A DNA stretch of 36,880 nucleotides from an uncultured Verrucomicrobia subdivision 3 bacterium (GTDB lineage: Bacteria; Verrucomicrobiota; Verrucomicrobiia; Limisphaerales; UBA11358): positions 1 through 36,880 of the forward strand of contig CAIXBQ010000026.1 of the NCBI GenBank assembly GCA_903917705.1, given 5' to 3'. Below the pieces are notes generated by a model, which was not told where the DNA came from, ran no database searches, and was given only the letters and a program-made list of their open reading frames with translations. Numbering within the stretch: the stretch's first letter is position 1; each line of letters begins with the position of its first letter. A program made the position numbers and the translations under genes. Shown one piece after another: positions 18,617-31,176 of the stretch.

Positions 18617-21292
18617 GTGACCGAGCGCGACCGCCCCAATCCCGATGCGCTCCTCGCCACGCTGCAGCGTGACGAGGCCCGCCAGCGTCGCGGGAAACTC
18701 AAGGTTTTTCTCGGCATGTGCGCCGGCGTGGGCAAGACCTACGCGATGCTCGAAGCCGCCCGCCGTGAGTCCGCCGCCGGACGCGATGTCGTCATCGGCT
18801 ACCTTGAAACCCATGGCCGCCAGGAAACGGACGCGCTCGCGGACGGCCTGACGGCGATCCCCCGCCGGCAGGTCGAATATCGGGGGATTCAGCTGGGTGA
18901 ATTCGATCTGGATGCCGCGCTGGCCCGCCAGCCCAGGCTGATTCTCGTTGACGAGTTTGCCCATTCCAACGCGCCGGAATCGCGTCATCCCAAGCGTTAC
19001 CAGGACGTGCTGGAACTGCTCAATGCCGGCATTGACGTTTTCACCACGCTCAACATCCAGCACCTTGAAAGCCGCGCCGAGGCCGTCGGCCAGATCACCG
19101 GCGTGACGATTCACGAAACCGTGCCGGACACCGCGTTGACGGATGCGGAATTTGAGCTGGTGGATTTGCCGCCGGATGAATTGCGCGCGCGGCTCGCCGC
19201 CGGCAAGGTTTATCTGCCCGAGCGCGCCGCCACCGCCCGGGACCGCTTTTTTCGCGCCGGCAATTTGTCGGCGCTGCGCGAACTGGCCTTGCGGTTCACG
19301 GCGGAACACGTCGGCCAGGATGTTCTCGCCGAGCGTCAGGCGCACGGTGTCGGCACCCCCTGGAAATCCGGCCAGCGGCTGCTCGTCGCCGTCAGCGCCA
19401 GCCCGACTTCGGCCTCGCTCGTCCGTTGGACCCGGCGGCTCGCCGGCGAACTGCATGCCGCCTGGCTGGCCGTTTATGTCGAGTCCACGCGGGCTTTATC
19501 CGGCGAAGATCAGGCGCGTCTGGCCAGGAACCTGGCGCTGGCGCGCGAACTCGGGGCGGAAATCATCACCACCACCGACGACGACGTGGTGCGCGGCATA
19601 TTGCGCACCGCGCGCGAACAAAACGCCACGCAAATCGTGGTCGGCAAACCCGCCGGCTGGCGCGTGATTGAATTGTTTCGCGGGGGCTCGGTGCTGAACC
19701 GCTTGATTCGCGAGAGCGGTCAGATTGATGTTCATGTCGTCCGCGCCGGGGGTGAAACGGCTTCCCGTCGGCCGGTGCGACCGGAAAATTTCTGGAAAAT
19801 CGATTTCCCCACGTACGGCTGGGTGGCGGGCATCGTGGCCGCCGTCACCGGCTTGAATGCCGTGTTGGATCAGTTCGTGGGGTTTTACGCGCTGGCCTTG
19901 ACGTATCTGCTCGCCGTGGTCGTGCTGGCGTTGTTTGCCGGCCGCGGCCCGGTTTTCTTCGCCGCCACGCTGAGCGCGCTGCTGTGGAATTTTTTCTTCC
20001 TGCCCCCGCGCTTCACTTTTTTTATCACCAGTTTTCAGGATGGCATGATGTTCGCGATGTATTTCATCGTGGCCCTGGTGCTGGGGCAATTGACGGCGCG
20101 GATCCGCACCCAGCAAGCCGCCGAGCGGCAGCGCGAGCAGCGCGCGACGGCGCTGTATCTGCTCACGCGCGACCTGGCCGAATCGCCCGACCTGGCGCAG
20201 CTGCTGGCGGTGGTCATCCAGCAGGTCGGCAGGACGTTTCGCGCGGACGTGGCCTTGTCGCTGCCGGACGAGACCCAGGCCGTCCCCGTCACGTCCTATT
20301 TCGCCAGTTCGTGGATTCTGTCGGACAAGGAACAAACCGTCGCCGCGTGGGCCTTTCAGCATCGGCAGCCGGCGGGGTGTGGCACGGATAATTTGCCGGC
20401 CAGCGAAGGTTTGCATCTGCCGCTGATCGCGGGCGCGCGCGCCACCGGCGTGCTGAGTCTGCTTTTTCACGATGCGACCCCCCTGTCGCCGGCCCAGCGG
20501 GATTTGCTCGATGCCTTCATCCGGCAGATCGCCTTGGTTTTTGACCGCGAGCGCTTGCGCGATGCGGAGACGCAGGCAAAATTTCTGGCGGAATCCGAAC
20601 GCATGGGGACCATGCTCCTCAATTCCGTTTCGCACGAGTTGCGCACGCCGCTGGCGGCCATCAGCAGCGTGGCCAGCGGGTTGCGCGCGGCGGGCGGGCT
20701 CAATCCCGCCCAGCAATCCTTGACGGTTGAACTGGACGAGGCGACCCGCCGTTTAAACCGGCTGGTGCGCAATCTGCTCGACTTGTCGCGGCTCGAAGCC
20801 GGCCATTTGCGGATGAATGCCGACTGGCACGACTTGCGCGATTTGCTGCGCTCGGCCCTGCAAAGTCTCGGCCAATCCTTGTGCCGGCACGAACTCAAAA
20901 TGGATGTTCCCGGCGATTTACCGCCGGTTAAACTGGATGCCATTTTGACGGAACAAATCATGATTAATTTGCTCGGTAACGCCGCTGTTCATACGCCGCC
21001 GGGGACGAAAATCGAGGTTTCCGCGCGAGCGGAGGCGGATCAGCTGGTGTTGCGGGTGGCGGACAACGGCCCCGGTTTGCCGCCGGGCGACGCAGCGCGC
21101 TGGTTTGATCGTTTTCAGCGCGGCCCCGACGCGGTGGCGGGGGGAACCGGCATCGGCTTGTCCCTGGTAAAAGGATTTGCCGAGGCCCAGGGTGGTGCTG
21201 TCAGCGCCGAAAACCGTCCCGGCGGCGGCGCCCTGTTCACGGTGAAACTGCCGCTGACGAGGCTGCCGCCCGTCCCGGAGGAAAAAGAATGA
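18617..21292 (+). CDS. kdpD: Osmosensitive K+-channel histidine kinase KdpD (GTG start)
   Basis: This membrane sensor kinase controls kdp expression in response to K+ limitation and osmotic stress. The 891-residue product has the family order: the KdpD domain with Walker A GVGKT (37-41) and LVDEFAHSNAPESRHPKR; a Usp-like domain (about 250-370); four closely packed membrane spans (about 397-493); a GAF-like region; HisKA with SHELRTP (phosphorylated His673); and a HATPase domain with DNGPGLPPG (from 816) and GTGIGLSLV. The start is a GTG with no clear RBS, 80 bases after the usp gene. The stop overlaps kdpE by four bases (ATGA), as in many kdpDE pairs. Confidence 0.95.
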   Translation: MTERDRPNPDALLATLQRDEARQRRGKLKVFLGMCAGVGKTYAMLEAARRESAAGRDVVIGYLETHGRQETDALADGLTAIPRRQVEYRGIQLGEFDLDAALARQPRLILVDEFAHSNAPESRHPKRYQDVLELLNAGIDVFTTLNIQHLESRAEAVGQITGVTIHETVPDTALTDAEFELVDLPPDELRARLAAGKVYLPERAATARDRFFRAGNLSALRELALRFTAEHVGQDVLAERQAHGVGTPWKSGQRLLVAVSASPTSASLVRWTRRLAGELHAAWLAVYVESTRALSGEDQARLARNLALARELGAEIITTTDDDVVRGILRTAREQNATQIVVGKPAGWRVIELFRGGSVLNRLIRESGQIDVHVVRAGGETASRRPVRPENFWKIDFPTYGWVAGIVAAVTGLNAVLDQFVGFYALALTYLLAVVVLALFAGRGPVFFAATLSALLWNFFFLPPRFTFFITSFQDGMMFAMYFIVALVLGQLTARIRTQQAAERQREQRATALYLLTRDLAESPDLAQLLAVVIQQVGRTFRADVALSLPDETQAVPVTSYFASSWILSDKEQTVAAWAFQHRQPAGCGTDNLPASEGLHLPLIAGARATGVLSLLFHDATPLSPAQRDLLDAFIRQIALVFDRERLRDAETQAKFLAESERMGTMLLNSVSHELRTPLAAISSVASGLRAAGGLNPAQQSLTVELDEATRRLNRLVRNLLDLSRLEAGHLRMNADWHDLRDLLRSALQSLGQSLCRHELKMDVPGDLPPVKLDAILTEQIMINLLGNAAVHTPPGTKIEVSARAEADQLVLRVADNGPGLPPGDAARWFDRFQRGPDAVAGGTGIGLSLVKGFAEAQGGAVSAENRPGGGALFTVKLPLTRLPPVPEEKE

Positions 21293-21984
21293 ATCCGCCC
21301 GACAAACCGCTGGTGTTGATCGTGGACGACGAACCGCAGATTCGCCGGCTGCTGACGGTCACCCTGGAGGCCAGCGCCTATCGCGTGCTCTCGGCGGCGT
21401 CCGGAGCGGAGGGCGTGGTGCTGGCGGCGCAGCACCGGCCCGCGCTGGTGATTCTGGACATCGGGCTGCCGGATATGTCCGGGGCGGAAGTGCTGCGACG
21501 GTTGCGGGAATGGAGCGACCTGCCGGTGATCGTATTGTCGGTGCAGGACGACGAAAAAGGCAAGGTCGCCGCGCTGGATGCCGGGGCCGATGATTATGTG
21601 ACCAAGCCTTTCAACACCGACGAGTTGCTCGCGCGCTTGCGCGTGGCCCTGCGGCGTTCGGGCAAAACCGGGGAAGCCGCCGTGGTTCACGTCAAAAATC
21701 TGGTGGTGGACCTGGCCTCGCGGCGGGTGACCGTTGGCGGCCGGGAAGTGAAACTTTCCAAAATCGAGTATGATCTCCTCCGGTTGCTGGCGCGTCATGC
21801 CGGAAAAGTTTTAACCCACCGCCAGATTCTTCAAGAAGTCTGGGGGCCGGGCCACGAGCACGACACGCATTATCTGCGGGTTTACATAGCCCATCTGCGC
21901 GAAAAACTCGAAGCCAACCCGGAATCCCCTGATTTGATCCTCACCGAATTGGGCGTGGGCTACCGATTCCTTGCGGCGGACTGA
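21289..21984 (+). CDS. kdpE: Response regulator KdpE (OmpR family)
   Basis: The 231-residue product has a receiver domain with the acidic pair DDE near residue 13, the phospho-acceptor Asp57 in VILDIGLPD, a conserved Ser in VIVLSVQ and Lys in VTKPF. A winged-helix DNA-binding domain follows, with YDLLRLLARHAGKVLTHRQI and YLRVYIAHLREKLE. KdpE phosphorylated by KdpD activates the kdp promoter, presumably the one upstream of 13179. It is the last gene of the operon and converges on the radical-SAM gene. Confidence 0.96.
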   Translation: MNPPDKPLVLIVDDEPQIRRLLTVTLEASAYRVLSAASGAEGVVLAAQHRPALVILDIGLPDMSGAEVLRRLREWSDLPVIVLSVQDDEKGKVAALDAGADDYVTKPFNTDELLARLRVALRRSGKTGEAAVVHVKNLVVDLASRRVTVGGREVKLSKIEYDLLRLLARHAGKVLTHRQILQEVWGPGHEHDTHYLRVYIAHLREKLEANPESPDLILTELGVGYRFLAAD

Positions 21985-22118
21985 ATTCGTTGCCGTGGAA
22001 TACAACCCGGGTTGCGCCGGACCAATGGGGCAGGGCGGCGTTTCCAAGTCTTGGCTTATGAATAGCCGGTGGGGCTGAAATGAAAGCCGGCCGGGACTGA
22101 AAATCCGGGCTCCGTTTG

Positions 22119-22140
22119 CGGCCGGGTTTTCTTCCGGCCG
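22119..22140. terminator. Hairpin between convergent genes, possible bidirectional terminator
   Basis: CGGCCGG (22119-22125) and CCGGCCG (22134-22140) flank an 8-base GTTTTCTT loop in the 168-bp gap between kdpE and the radical-SAM gene. Neither strand has a strong T-run after the stem, so this is tentative. Confidence 0.35.
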
Positions 22141-22152
22141 TGACAGGCGTCC

Positions 22153-23091
22153 TTAAAACACTTCCGCGCGGATGCCGGTGGTCTGGCGGACGGTCTGCGC
22201 GATCTGCGAAAGCACGCGCAGGGGCAGGTGGCCCCATTCGGCGTTGATGCCGGGCCGGGCGGCCGAGTAGATCTGCACGAGCGAGATTTGCGCACCGCCG
22301 GCCTTGAGTTCCTTCAGGCGCAGCGCGAACTCGCGGATTTCCTCGAAGGGCGGCTCCTCGCCGTGGATGGCCGGGAACAGGCTCTGAATGACCACCGGCC
22401 GCAGCCGGCCGACCACCAGGATGTTCGATAGGATTTTTTCCAGCGGCACGTTCGGCCGGTTGACCTTGTCGATGAACGCCTGGGTGCCGCCGTCCAGCTT
22501 GATCCAGATTTCGTCCGACTTGGTGAGATATTCCAGCCCGTGCAGGACTTGCGGCTGATCCATGCCGGTGCCGTTCGTGATGAGGACGATCTTAAAAAAA
22601 CCACCCAGCGCGCGGACGCGGACCACCGCTTCGACCGCTTCGACAAAATTGGGCGCGAGCGTCGGCTCGCCGTCACCGCTCAACGCCACCTGGCGGAGCC
22701 GGAGCAGTTCCGTCGGCAGCGCCTGATACCAGGCCCGCTGGGTCAGATGCCCGTCCTGGATGTAGGCGATCGTTTTGCGCAACTCCAGCGCCATCACGTC
22801 CACGTCCAGCTTGGCTCCGCGGGCCGATTCGCTGCGGTCCACCTCGCAGTAGGAGCAGTCGAAATTGCAATACTTGTCGGGGTTCATGTTCACCCCCAGC
22901 GACAGGCCGCCGGCCCGCGAGGAAATCACGGCATAAACAAACCGGTTGCCCAGGAAATCCCGGGGCCGGTCGAAGGCCGTTTCGCGTGTCGTCACCTGGA
23001 ATAAACCGTTGGACTTCTCGCTCGCCTTGTCGCCGGTTTTTTTCGGGATCACCGCGTCGGTTGCTGATGTTTGAACCGCTGATTGATGCAT
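22153..23091 (-). CDS. Radical-SAM protein (COG0731-like Fe-S oxidoreductase)
   Basis: The 312-residue product carries the radical-SAM cluster motif C-x3-C-x2-C in KYCNFDCSYC (Cys75, 79, 82). SAM-binding features follow: the GDGEPTLAPNF loop and LITNG. Later segments IWIKLDGGTQ and VVIQSLFP match a COG0731-type protein of unknown substrate. No C-terminal extra cysteine motif is visible. ATG 23091 is chosen; a GTG at 23169 in frame would add 26 residues, and neither has a good RBS. It lies downstream of hypE on the same strand but 363 bases away, so a link with hydrogenase maturation is only a guess. Confidence 0.85.
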   Translation of the reverse strand: MHQSAVQTSATDAVIPKKTGDKASEKSNGLFQVTTRETAFDRPRDFLGNRFVYAVISSRAGGLSLGVNMNPDKYCNFDCSYCEVDRSESARGAKLDVDVMALELRKTIAYIQDGHLTQRAWYQALPTELLRLRQVALSGDGEPTLAPNFVEAVEAVVRVRALGGFFKIVLITNGTGMDQPQVLHGLEYLTKSDEIWIKLDGGTQAFIDKVNRPNVPLEKILSNILVVGRLRPVVIQSLFPAIHGEEPPFEEIREFALRLKELKAGGAQISLVQIYSAARPGINAEWGHLPLRVLSQIAQTVRQTTGIRAEVF

Positions 23092-23454
23092 ATTAACCAG
23101 ACTGAATTTACTCCAGAAGCTTGCGTCGATACCACACGCTGATTGTTCAATTTGAGACAATTCTTGCACCCGCTAATGAGTTGATTGCGAACCTTTAATA
23201 CTTCAAAACGGCCCATTGCTTGGCAAAACCACCCCGAATTCTTGGCGGCCACCCGCAAATCGATTAGATTATGCCTGTGAAGCAAAGCTGGTTGTTTCCT
23301 AAAACTGATGCAGTCGGGATCTCCCTAAATCCGATCGCACGGCTTGGCTCAAGGGTGGCGATGCCCGGTGCCTCACGCCGTCGCGCAAACCGCGGGGCCA
23401 ACCCTGGCGCATCATCCTGCCTGGCGCGGCCGGCTGATGGCGCTGCTCAATTGA
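23092..23454 (-). other. Intergenic region between hypE and the radical-SAM gene
   Basis: This 363-base stretch follows the hyp genes and precedes the radical-SAM start. It should contain the latter's promoter and possibly the hyp transcript end. I see no T-run terminator, RNA gene or coding frame. The G/C-rich part (23340-23450) has several short self-complementary stretches but no clear fold. Confidence 0.4.
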
Positions 23455-24507
23455 TCAGCAGATGCGCGGCAGCTGCTCGCCGCTGGGCATGTCGAGGATC
23501 CGGCTCACGCCGATCGCGCTTTTCAGCGTCACCAGCGGCGCGGATTTTTCCGTCACCCGGCCGATGCGCGCCGCCCCGGCGGAAACCCCGTGCCGGCGGA
23601 GGATCTGTCCCGCCCGTTCCGCGTCTTTTGCCGCGACGAAGGCGATGAAGCGGCCCTCGTTCGCCACGTGCAGCGGATCCAGCCCCAGCATCTCGCACGC
23701 GGCGTGAACGTCCTCGCGCACCGGGATGGCCTTTTCCTCCACCGCGATTTTCACTCCGGCCGCCTCGGCGATTTCATTCAGCGCGCTGGCCAGTCCGCCG
23801 CGCGTCAGGTCGCGCAGGCAATGGATTTCCACCCCCGCTTTCACCAGTTCCAGCACGGGCGCGACCACCGGCGCGGAATCGCTCTCGATCGCGCTTTCAA
23901 ATTGCAGGCCTTCGCGCACGGCCATGATGGCCATGCCATGCCGGCCCAGATCGCCGCTCACCAGGATCTCATCGCCCGGGCGCACGCTTTGCGGCGAGAT
24001 GGCTAGCGCGTGTTCGATCACGCCGATGCCGGTCGTGTTGATGAACAGGCCGTCGCCCTTGCCCTTGTCCACGACCTTTGTGTCGCCGGTGACGATTGGC
24101 ACGCCGCAGGCCTTCGCCGCCTCCCCCATCGAGCACACCACGCGCCACAGCGTTTCCATCGGCAGCCCCTCCTCGATGATGAAGCCACAGCTCAGATACA
24201 GCGGCCGCGCGCCGCTCATCGCCAGATCGTTCACCGTGCCGTGAACCGCCATCGAGCCGATGTCGCCGCCGGGAAAAATGATGGGCCGCACGACATAGGA
24301 ATCCGTCGTCATCGCCAGCCGGCCCGGGGGCACCGTGAACTGCGCCGAGTCGTGGCGCGTGTCGAGGATCGGATTGCTGAACGCCTTGCCAAAGACCTTT
24401 TCCAGCAGCGCATGCATCAGCGTCCCGCCGCCGCCGTGGGCCATCAGGACGTGCGGATATTGCGAGATCGGTATCGGACAGCTCGCGGTGAAGTCAGGCG
24501 TTTTCAT
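23455..24507 (-). CDS. hypE: Hydrogenase maturation protein HypE
   Basis: HypE dehydrates the carbamoyl group that HypF attaches to its C-terminal cysteine, making the thiocyanate donor of the CN ligands for the [NiFe] site. The 350-residue product shows the PurM-like AIRS fold: [30 protein letters not shown], the VTGDTKVV loop and [17 protein letters not shown]. It ends PRIC, so the essential terminal Cys350 is present. Its start overlaps the hypD stop by four bases, so they are co-translated. It is the last of the hyp genes on this strand. Confidence 0.97.
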   Translation of the reverse strand: MKTPDFTASCPIPISQYPHVLMAHGGGGTLMHALLEKVFGKAFSNPILDTRHDSAQFTVPPGRLAMTTDSYVVRPIIFPGGDIGSMAVHGTVNDLAMSGARPLYLSCGFIIEEGLPMETLWRVVCSMGEAAKACGVPIVTGDTKVVDKGKGDGLFINTTGIGVIEHALAISPQSVRPGDEILVSGDLGRHGMAIMAVREGLQFESAIESDSAPVVAPVLELVKAGVEIHCLRDLTRGGLASALNEIAEAAGVKIAVEEKAIPVREDVHAACEMLGLDPLHVANEGRFIAFVAAKDAERAGQILRRHGVSAGAARIGRVTEKSAPLVTLKSAIGVSRILDMPSGEQLPRIC

Positions 24508-25598
24508 TGGGCGTTATGTCTCCGGTAGCGGTAGTAGGCCGCGCACGCGCCTTCGCTCGAAACCATCGTCGCGCCGAGCGGATGCTCCGGCGTGCAGCGG
24601 GTTCCGAACGCCGGACATTCGTGCGGCTTTTTCAAGCCCTGCAGCACCAGGCCGGACAGGCATTCCGCCGGCTCGTCCACGTGCCGGTCGGCCAGTCCGA
24701 ATTTTTTCTCCGCGTCGAAGGCCGCGTAGGCGGGCGCCAGGCCCAGCCCGCTTTGCGGGATTTCGCCGATGCCGCGCCACTTGCGCGGCACGACCTGGAA
24801 AACCTGTTTGATCAGCGCCTGCGCCGGCTGGTTGCCCGCGCGGCCGACCGCGCGGGAATATTGGTTTTCCACCTCGGCGCGGCCGGATTCCAGCTGCTGC
24901 ACCGTCATCAGCACGCCCTGCAGGATGTCCAGCGGCTCGAAGCCGGTGACGACGATCGGCACGCGGTGTTTTTTCGCCAGCGGAAAATATTCCTCGTAGC
25001 CCATCACCGTGCAGACATGGCCCGCGGCGAGGAACGCCTGCACGCGGCAGTTGGGCGACGACATCAGCGCCTCGATCGCCGGCGGCACCAGCACGTGCGA
25101 GATGAGCATGGAAAAGTTCTTCAGTTTTTTTTGGGCGGCGGAGAAAACCGCCATCGCGGTCGCCGGCGCGGTGGTCTCAAAGCCGACGCCGAAGAAGACC
25201 ACTTCCTTGGCCGGCTCCTGCTCCGCGATTTTCACGGCGTCCAGCGGCGAATAGACAATCCGCACATCGCCGCCCCGGGCCTTCACCGCCAGCAGATCCG
25301 TGCTGCTGCCCGGCACGCGCAGCATGTCGCCGAAGGAGGTGAAAATCACCCCGGGCCGCGCGGCGATTTCCAGCGCCTTGTCGATCATCTCCAGCGGCGT
25401 CACGCAGACCGGGCAGCCCGGCCCGTGGATGAGGGTGATCGATTTCGGCAGCAGTTCGTCGATGCCAAACTTGACGATGGCGTGCGTCTGGCCGCCGCAG
25501 ACCTCCATGATCGTCCACGGCCTCGTCGTGACGCGGCGGATTTCCGCCGCCAGTTGCCGCGCGAGGCCGCCGTCGCGGTATTCGTCGAGGTATTTCAC
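24504..25598 (-). CDS. hypD: Hydrogenase maturation protein HypD (GTG start)
   Basis: HypD, with HypC, is the scaffold on which the Fe(CN)2CO unit is built, and it holds a 4Fe-4S cluster. The 364-residue product has the family motifs [32 protein letters not shown] and GHVCTVMG. The C-terminal cysteine set is in [31 protein letters not shown]. The start is a GTG overlapping the hypC stop (GTGA). The stop overlaps the hypE ATG. The gene appears intact. Confidence 0.97.
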   Translation of the reverse strand: MKYLDEYRDGGLARQLAAEIRRVTTRPWTIMEVCGGQTHAIVKFGIDELLPKSITLIHGPGCPVCVTPLEMIDKALEIAARPGVIFTSFGDMLRVPGSSTDLLAVKARGGDVRIVYSPLDAVKIAEQEPAKEVVFFGVGFETTAPATAMAVFSAAQKKLKNFSMLISHVLVPPAIEALMSSPNCRVQAFLAAGHVCTVMGYEEYFPLAKKHRVPIVVTGFEPLDILQGVLMTVQQLESGRAEVENQYSRAVGRAGNQPAQALIKQVFQVVPRKWRGIGEIPQSGLGLAPAYAAFDAEKKFGLADRHVDEPAECLSGLVLQGLKKPHECPAFGTRCTPEHPLGATMVSSEGACAAYYRYRRHNAQ

Positions 25599-25849
25599 TT
25601 TTCCCCCTCCTTCAGCTCGCCGAGTTCCCCCATGCGCTTCAGATACTCAAAAACCTTTTGCGCCTCGTCCTCGTCCACCTTGCTCAGCGCGAAGCCGACG
25701 TGGACGATGACGTAGTCGCCGATCTGCACCTCCGGCACATACGCGAGGCACGCCTCCTTGACGATGCCGCTGAAATTGATCCTGCCCATCCGCGTCAGCG
25801 GGTCATCTCCGCTGATGCTCACGACTTTTCCTGGAATCGCCAGACACAT
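25595..25849 (-). CDS. hypC: Hydrogenase maturation chaperone HypC
   Basis: This 84-residue HypC/HupF chaperone begins MCLAIPGKV. After Met removal the N-terminal Cys binds the Fe(CN)2CO unit and the immature large subunit. The conserved [20 protein letters not shown] segment is present. It starts 12 bases after the end of hypF; that gap and the last codons of hypF are made of a heptamer repeat. Confidence 0.97.
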   Translation of the reverse strand: MCLAIPGKVVSISGDDPLTRMGRINFSGIVKEACLAYVPEVQIGDYVIVHVGFALSKVDEDEAQKVFEYLKRMGELGELKEGEK

Positions 25850-25861
25850 ACAATTATTGAT

Positions 25862-28204
<2,343 letters not shown>

Positions 28205-28396
28205 GGAAGTGGCTGATGGAAGGATGGATGCCATTGCCGGTTCGGTTCAATTAACATTGTTCAAACCGCGAAACAAACGGACCACACGAAAGAACCCGGC
28301 CCCGCCAAAAAAAATCACTGCCGCTGCGGGGCATGAGCCGTCTAAGCGTTGGCTTCGTGCGTTTGGAGCGTTTCGCGGTTTATTCGTGACCGGACT

Positions 28397-28951
28397 TTAT
28401 CCCACGACCGGCGGCGTGTCTTCCCGGAAATTGCCCGCGACCAGCCGTTTGATGGCGTCAATGGCGGTCTGGCAGCCGGCCTCGGCGGCGGGCGAATAAT
28501 CCGTGCCGAAGCCCAGGTGAAACGCGGGGATGGTGAGCCACCAGGCGGCGGGCGCATGCCCGAACACATCGCGGGCCAGCGCCAGCATCGTGCGCGGGTC
28601 GGCGGCGTGCGCCATGAACTGCGAGGTTTCGCCGGGCGCCAGCTTGCGCCAGCGGATTGGTTGAAGGTTGCCGGTTGAAAGTTGCACGTTGGCAGCCTCC
28701 GAACCGGCAACTGGCAACGTGTAACTTGGAACCAATTCTGCGTCCACAAAGATCACGCGGCGGGCGCGGGCGATGGGGTCGGCGTGTTCCGGGGAGAGCA
28801 GCTGGCAGACGAGCGTGCGGACGCCGGGCAGGTTCAGGGCTTCCACGGCCTCGGCCACGCGCGGGCCGGCACCGTCGTCGCGGCGCAGCGGGTTGCCATA
28901 GCCGATGACCAGCAGTTCAGCTTCGATAGGGATGGCGGTGACCGGATTCAT
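28397..28951 (-). CDS. Hydrogenase maturation protease (HoxW/HyaD family, peptidase M52)
   Basis: This endopeptidase removes the C-terminal tail of the hydrogenase large subunit after nickel insertion. The 184-residue product has the hallmark GYGNPLRRDDGAGPRVAE (residues 17-34), VIFVDAE (central Asp) and a histidine in TIPAFHLGFG; these supply the nickel-sensing ligands in the family. The ATG at 28951 places the first strand (LLVIGYGNP) correctly; a longer frame upstream lacks family sequence. Between VDAELV and RKLAPGE it has an unusual insertion encoded by a 77-base heptamer array. It lies between hoxH and hypF, so its substrate is probably HoxH. Confidence 0.92.
   Translation of the reverse strand: MNPVTAIPIEAELLVIGYGNPLRRDDGAGPRVAEAVEALNLPGVRTLVCQLLSPEHADPIARARRVIFVDAELVPSYTLPVAGSEAANVQLSTGNLQPIRWRKLAPGETSQFMAHAADPRTMLALARDVFGHAPAAWWLTIPAFHLGFGTDYSPAAEAGCQTAIDAIKRLVAGNFREDTPPVVG
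28659..28735 (-). repeat. 77-bp heptamer array with mirrored halves inside the protease gene
   Basis: Eleven consecutive 7-mers: GGTTGAA, GGTTGCC, GGTTGAA, AGTTGCA, CGTTGGC, AGCCTCC, GAACCGG, CAACTGG, CAACGTG, TAACTTG, GAACCAA. The second half is close to the reverse complement of the first: 28679-28695 pairs with 28711-28727 at 15 of 17 positions, giving a hairpin. It is read in frame in the protease gene. Confidence 0.9.
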
Positions 28952-29110
28952 GCAGGCGGATAAGTTAACCGTCGCGCCGCCGGGGCGCAAAGCTGAATGA
29001 GTGCGGGAGTCATGGGGTAATGTAAAACCTGGCATTTATAACTGGCGGCCGTCTGGTTTAAATCGGCAGTTCTCGAACGGGACTGCCCGGCTCTTATCTG
29101 ATGCCGGTAT

Positions 29111-29158
29111 AAAAATTCGCCGGCGGAGAAGTAACCAACCAGAAACTTCTCCGCCGGC
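29111..29158 (-). terminator. Strong intrinsic terminator after hoxH
   Basis: Perfect 13-bp arms GCCGGCGGAGAAG (29119-29131) and CTTCTCCGCCGGC (29146-29158) are followed on the minus strand by GAATTTTTA. It starts 34 bases beyond the hoxH stop and separates the hox operon from the protease and hyp genes. Confidence 0.93.
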
Positions 29159-29191
29159 ATTGTTTTGTCCAAACCAACCCGGACAAATTGG

Positions 29192-30616
29192 TCAGCCGCG
29201 CATCTTCTCGTCCAGCACCTGGCCGTCCGGGGCGATGAGCTGGATGTGCAGGGGCATCTGGCCGACGGCATGCGTGGAGCAGCTCAAGCACGGGTCGTAG
29301 CAGCGGATGCCGTGTTCGACGCGATTGAGCATCGCTTCCTTGATTTCGTTGCCTTTGACATAATACCGCGCGATCTGGGCGACGGTCTGGTTCATGGCCA
29401 GATTGTTCTGGCCGGTGGCGACGATGAGGTTGACGCCTTTCAGCAGGCCGTCGCGGTCCACCGTGTAATCGTGGAAGAGCGTGCCGCGCGGGGCTTCGCT
29501 CGCGCCCACGCCGCGCAGGCAGTTGATGCCGGCATCGGCGCGGAGATAATCGCTGGAGAGTTCGGGGTCGTCCATGTAGCGCTCGATGTATTCGAGGCAC
29601 GCCAGGATTTCGATGAGCCGCGCGTAATGATACAGGAATGACGACGTCACGGCGCCGCGCCCGAGCTTCTTGAACAGCTTCAGCTCGGCGTCCGCCTTCG
29701 GCACGCCCATCTGTTCGGCGACGTTGAGGCGGGCGAGGGGGCCGACGCGGTAGATGCCGTCCGGGAAACCGAGCGGCAGATAGTAGGGCGACTTGAGATA
29801 GGAGCTGTTCTGCACGGATTCGCCGATGTAATCCTTGTAGTTCGCCACGTCCACCTGGTCGGCGATGATGCTGCCGCTGCTGTCGGTGAAGCGCAGCTTG
29901 CCGCCGTGATGTTCCCAGGTGCCGTCGGGCGCGACGAGGCCCATGAACAGCGAGGGGAAGTTGCCGAAGATCTGGATTTCGCGCCCGTGCGTCTTCATCG
30001 TCTTCTTCCAGAGGTCGAAGGCGACCTTGGTGGTGGCGAACGCCTCGGGCAGCCAGGCCTTGATGCGGGCGCGGCCTTCCGGGGTGAGGGAGCTGCGCAC
30101 GCCGCCGGGCACGGCCCACGCGGGATGCACTTTTTTGGCGCCGAGGATCTCGATGATCTCCTGGCCGAACTGGCGGAGGCGGATGCCGGCGCGGGCCAGG
30201 TCGGCATTCGCGGCGATGATGCCGAAGACGTTGCGGCTGGCCGGCGGGGTGTCCCAGCCGAGCAGGAAGTCCGGCGCGCTCAGATGGAAGAAGCTCAGGG
30301 CGTGGCTCTGCACGAACTGGCCGAGGTTCATCAGGCGGCGCAGCTTGTCGGCGGCGGGCGGGATGCTGACGGACATGATGGCGTCGCCGGCCTTGGCGGA
30401 GGCGAGCGTGTGGCTCACCGGGCAGATGCCGCAGATGCGCTGGGTGATGCCGGGCATTTCGGAGTAGGGCCGGCCCTCGCAGAATTTCTCGAAGCCGCGG
30501 AACTCGACGACGTGGAACTCCGCGTCGGCGACATTGCCGGCATCGTCCATGTAAATGCTGATTTTGGCGTGGCCCTCGATGCGGGTCACGGGATCAATGA
30601 CGATTCGCTTGGACAT
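29192..30616 (-). CDS. hoxH: NAD-linked [NiFe] hydrogenase large subunit HoxH
   Basis: HoxH holds the NiFe active site that splits or makes H2. The 474-residue product begins [15 protein letters not shown]. It has the L1 pair [11 protein letters not shown] (Cys62, Cys65) and the L2 pair DPCLSCSTH (Cys443, Cys446), all four nickel ligands. About 25 residues follow His449, the tail that the maturation protease would remove. The motif context ([16 protein letters not shown]) is typical of the cytoplasmic bidirectional group 3d enzymes. It is the last gene of hoxEFUYH, 11 bases after hoxY, and a strong terminator follows. Confidence 0.97.
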   Translation of the reverse strand: MSKRIVIDPVTRIEGHAKISIYMDDAGNVADAEFHVVEFRGFEKFCEGRPYSEMPGITQRICGICPVSHTLASAKAGDAIMSVSIPPAADKLRRLMNLGQFVQSHALSFFHLSAPDFLLGWDTPPASRNVFGIIAANADLARAGIRLRQFGQEIIEILGAKKVHPAWAVPGGVRSSLTPEGRARIKAWLPEAFATTKVAFDLWKKTMKTHGREIQIFGNFPSLFMGLVAPDGTWEHHGGKLRFTDSSGSIIADQVDVANYKDYIGESVQNSSYLKSPYYLPLGFPDGIYRVGPLARLNVAEQMGVPKADAELKLFKKLGRGAVTSSFLYHYARLIEILACLEYIERYMDDPELSSDYLRADAGINCLRGVGASEAPRGTLFHDYTVDRDGLLKGVNLIVATGQNNLAMNQTVAQIARYYVKGNEIKEAMLNRVEHGIRCYDPCLSCSTHAVGQMPLHIQLIAPDGQVLDEKMRG

Positions 30617-30627
30617 AAAAAATGATT

Positions 30628-31176
30628 TCAACCGAATTTCAACTGCGTGCCTTCGAGCTTGGGCGTCTGGCCGGCGAGCACCTGCCCGAGCAGCGCCTTG
30701 ATGCGGTCCGCCGGCGGCGGGCAGCCGGGCAGGTATAATTCCACCTTGACCGTCTCGTGGACGGGCAGCACGCGCTCCAGCAGCTTGGGCACGATGCCGT
30801 CGGCCTTCGGGATGACGGGGTTGTATTGCGCGTTGTCGATGTAGGCGCGCTGCAGCACGCTTTCGGCGTTGCCCAGGCCGAATTGATTGCGCATGGCGGG
30901 GACGTTGGCGGTCACGGCGCAATCGCCGAAGGAGACCAGCACCTTGGTCCGCGCGCGGATCTTGTGGATGAGCTCCAGGTTGTCCTCGTTGCAGACGGCG
31001 CCCTCGATGAGGCACACATCCACGCCCTCGGGATATTCCTTAACATCCGCGATGGGGCTGTAAACGACCTGGATTTTGTCCGCGATATCGACGAGAAACT
31101 CGTCGAGGTCGAGGAATGACATGTGGCACCCGGCGCAGCCGCCGAGCCAGACCGTGGCGATTTTTAAGCGTTCCAT
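30628..31176 (-). CDS. hoxY: [NiFe] hydrogenase small subunit HoxY
   Basis: HoxY passes electrons between HoxH and the diaphorase through its proximal 4Fe-4S cluster. The 182-residue product begins [20 protein letters not shown], with cluster cysteines 14 and 17. Further cysteines lie in [23 protein letters not shown] and [11 protein letters not shown]. There is no twin-arginine signal or C-terminal anchor, so it is cytoplasmic, as expected for a Hox enzyme. Its ATG lies inside the end of hoxU (13-base overlap), pointing to coupled translation. Confidence 0.97.
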   Translation of the reverse strand: MERLKIATVWLGGCAGCHMSFLDLDEFLVDIADKIQVVYSPIADVKEYPEGVDVCLIEGAVCNEDNLELIHKIRARTKVLVSFGDCAVTANVPAMRNQFGLGNAESVLQRAYIDNAQYNPVIPKADGIVPKLLERVLPVHETVKVELYLPGCPPPADRIKALLGQVLAGQTPKLEGTQLKFG

